Origin: Acidobacteriota bacterium
GTDB taxonomy: Bacteria > Acidobacteriota > Terriglobia > UBA7540
DNA: 64,000 nt
Assembly: GCA_021787735.1 (NCBI GenBank)
Contig: JAJYLL010000007.1
Location: 1 to 64,000, forward strand
Direction: 5' to 3'
Positions within the stretch are counted from its first letter, which is position 1. Each line of letters opens with the position of its first letter. Shown here piece by piece: positions 63,449-64,000 of the stretch. The notes beneath the pieces are model-generated. The model had not been told where the DNA came from. It worked only from the letters and a program-made list of their open reading frames with translations, and made no database searches. A program made the translations under genes and the position numbers.

Positions 63449-63619
63449 TCAGCTTTCTTCTGACTCTTCTACTTCGCGCTTCTTGTGCTTGGGAGGCTTG
63501 TGCCAGAGGTCTTCTTCGCGCCGGGTTGGAGGAGGAGCACCGACGAGCTCCCGGGCCTGGCGCTTTACTTCTTTCCATCCCTTGAACGGCTCTTTCTTCG
63601 GAGGTCTGGTGGGAGGCAT
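63449..63619 (-). CDS. Small charged hypothetical protein beside selC
   Basis: A 56-residue open frame with GGAG about eight bases before its ATG. The sequence is dominated by Lys, Arg, Glu and Pro (MPPTRPPKKEPFKGWKEV ... PPKHKKREVEESEES), without membrane segments. It begins 71 bases beyond the 3' end of tRNA-Sec on the same strand. Coding is supported by the ribosome site and the codon-like, non-repetitive composition, but no family is recognised. Confidence 0.45.
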   Translation of the reverse strand: MPPTRPPKKEPFKGWKEVKRQARELVGAPPPTRREEDLWHKPPKHKKREVEESEES

Positions 63620-63690
63620 GGGACAAACTCCGCCGAGAAGAGATGGTGTTCCCTACGTTTCGCAAGATCAAACGAACAGGCTGAAAACTT

Positions 63691-63785
63691 TGGCGGAAGT
63701 GTGTCGGAATCGAACCGACCGATCCACCAGAGGCAGATCCACAGGATTTGAAGTCCCGGGCGGACACCAGCCCACATGCACTTCC
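63691..63785 (-). tRNA. selC: tRNA-Sec (UCA anticodon)
   Basis: A 95-base tRNA gene with the unusual selenocysteine form: an acceptor helix starting GGAAGTG/CACTTCC (seven clean pairs, then C-A), a 6-bp D stem (GTGGGC/GTCCGC) with a 4-base loop, an anticodon stem-loop CGGGACTTCAAATCCTG with TCA at 63749-63751, and a long variable arm (GATC.. pairing with ..GATC). The T arm is GTCGGTTCGATTCCGAC. G then CCA is encoded at the 3' end. It is close in form to E. coli selC. A Sec-charged product would read UGA. Confidence 0.95.
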
Positions 63786-63794
63786 GTATTGATA

Positions 63795-64000
63795 CTAAAT
63801 GACTTGCTGATCGCGGTCAACACCAGCCTCTTCCGCCGTAGTAGGAACCGTAGCTAATAAGGCCTGGTTCGGAGCTTCTGAGACCTTTTCGCGGCCCTTT
63901 GCATTCATGGCCTCCAATCGCTGAATAGCCAGCCCAAGAGCCTCGGCGGACGGATGCAAGTATTTTTGCCTGACTGTCACCGTGTGGAGTGTCCAGCAAG
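63795..64000 (-). pseudogene. C-terminus of a tyrosine recombinase/integrase, probably frameshifted
   Basis: The frame entering from the right edge reads TVTVRQKYLHPSAEALGLAIQ then a charged tail (RLEAMNAKGREKVSEAPNQ). This matches the end of phage-type integrases, with the catalytic Tyr in QKYLHPS. Just before it (about 63975-64000), LAGHST in another frame matches the usual LLGHS, so a two-base shift seems to separate them. Only the tail is in the window. It ends nine bases before the 5' end of selC on the same strand, so the tRNA may share its transcript. Confidence 0.65.

Overview
The window looks like a chromosomal piece of a Gram-negative, outer-membrane bacterium, most likely an Acidobacteriota member. 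This is inferred from protein style, gene order and a GC-rich base composition, not from a marker gene. LpxC (lipid A), the heptose adenylyltransferase RfaE2 and a Tad secretin all imply an outer membrane. TGA is an ordinary stop codon here: hyuA, the asparaginase, the deoxynucleoside kinase, the VWA protein and gdhA all end in it.

Layout. 1-10.7 kb (+): a Tad/Flp pilus locus with two tandem Flp pilins, prepilin peptidase, CpaB, secretin CpaC, CpaE/TadZ, CpaF/TadA, TadB and TadC. It is followed by a 32-residue membrane peptide, a DUF192 protein, a small membrane-anchored protein with a Cys-containing tail, and a winged-helix AAA ATPase. 10.7-13.2 kb (-): hemL and a geranylgeranyl-reductase-like flavoprotein. 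13.3-21.1 kb (+): rfaE2, mfd, a SurA-like isomerase, a YhaM-like exonuclease, fabZ and dusB. 21.1-24.9 kb: rsmI (-), an FmdB zinc ribbon (+), galU (-), tsaD (+). 25-29.8 kb (+): a translationally coupled hyuA-hyuB-asparaginase cassette. 29.8-39 kb (-): a very large CPBP-protease membrane protein, an acetyltransferase, a class V aminotransferase, two small exported proteins and polA. 39-48.5 kb: lpxC and gdhA (+); an interrupted aquaporin, a winged-helix protein, a 1-Cys peroxiredoxin and a zinc-ribbon membrane protein (-); then a MutS-like ATPase, a P1 peptidase and an OYE-type flavin oxidoreductase (+). After a degenerate repeat patch, 49-55.5 kb (+) carries ruvC-ruvA-ruvB-folK-dNK-panB and a panC fused to a uracil-DNA-glycosylase-like domain. 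55.5-58.8 kb (-): gatB, a TPR protein and a peroxiredoxin. 59.1-61.9 kb (+): a ChlI-like ATPase and a VWA protein. 61.9-64 kb (-): a PLP decarboxylase, a 56-residue protein, tRNA-Sec (selC) and the tail of a tyrosine recombinase.

The most notable system is selenocysteine coding. A complete tRNA-Sec gene (selC) with a UCA anticodon lies at 63691-63785 (-). About 8 kb away, a BCP/PrxQ-type peroxiredoxin has an in-frame TGA exactly at the peroxidatic Cys position, with a SECIS-like hairpin just downstream. It contains no Cys at all, so it would be a one-selenocysteine enzyme. A second in-frame TGA interrupts an otherwise intact aquaporin at 41945-41947. That one could be a nonsense mutation or, more speculatively, another Sec codon. 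selA, selB and selD are not in the window.
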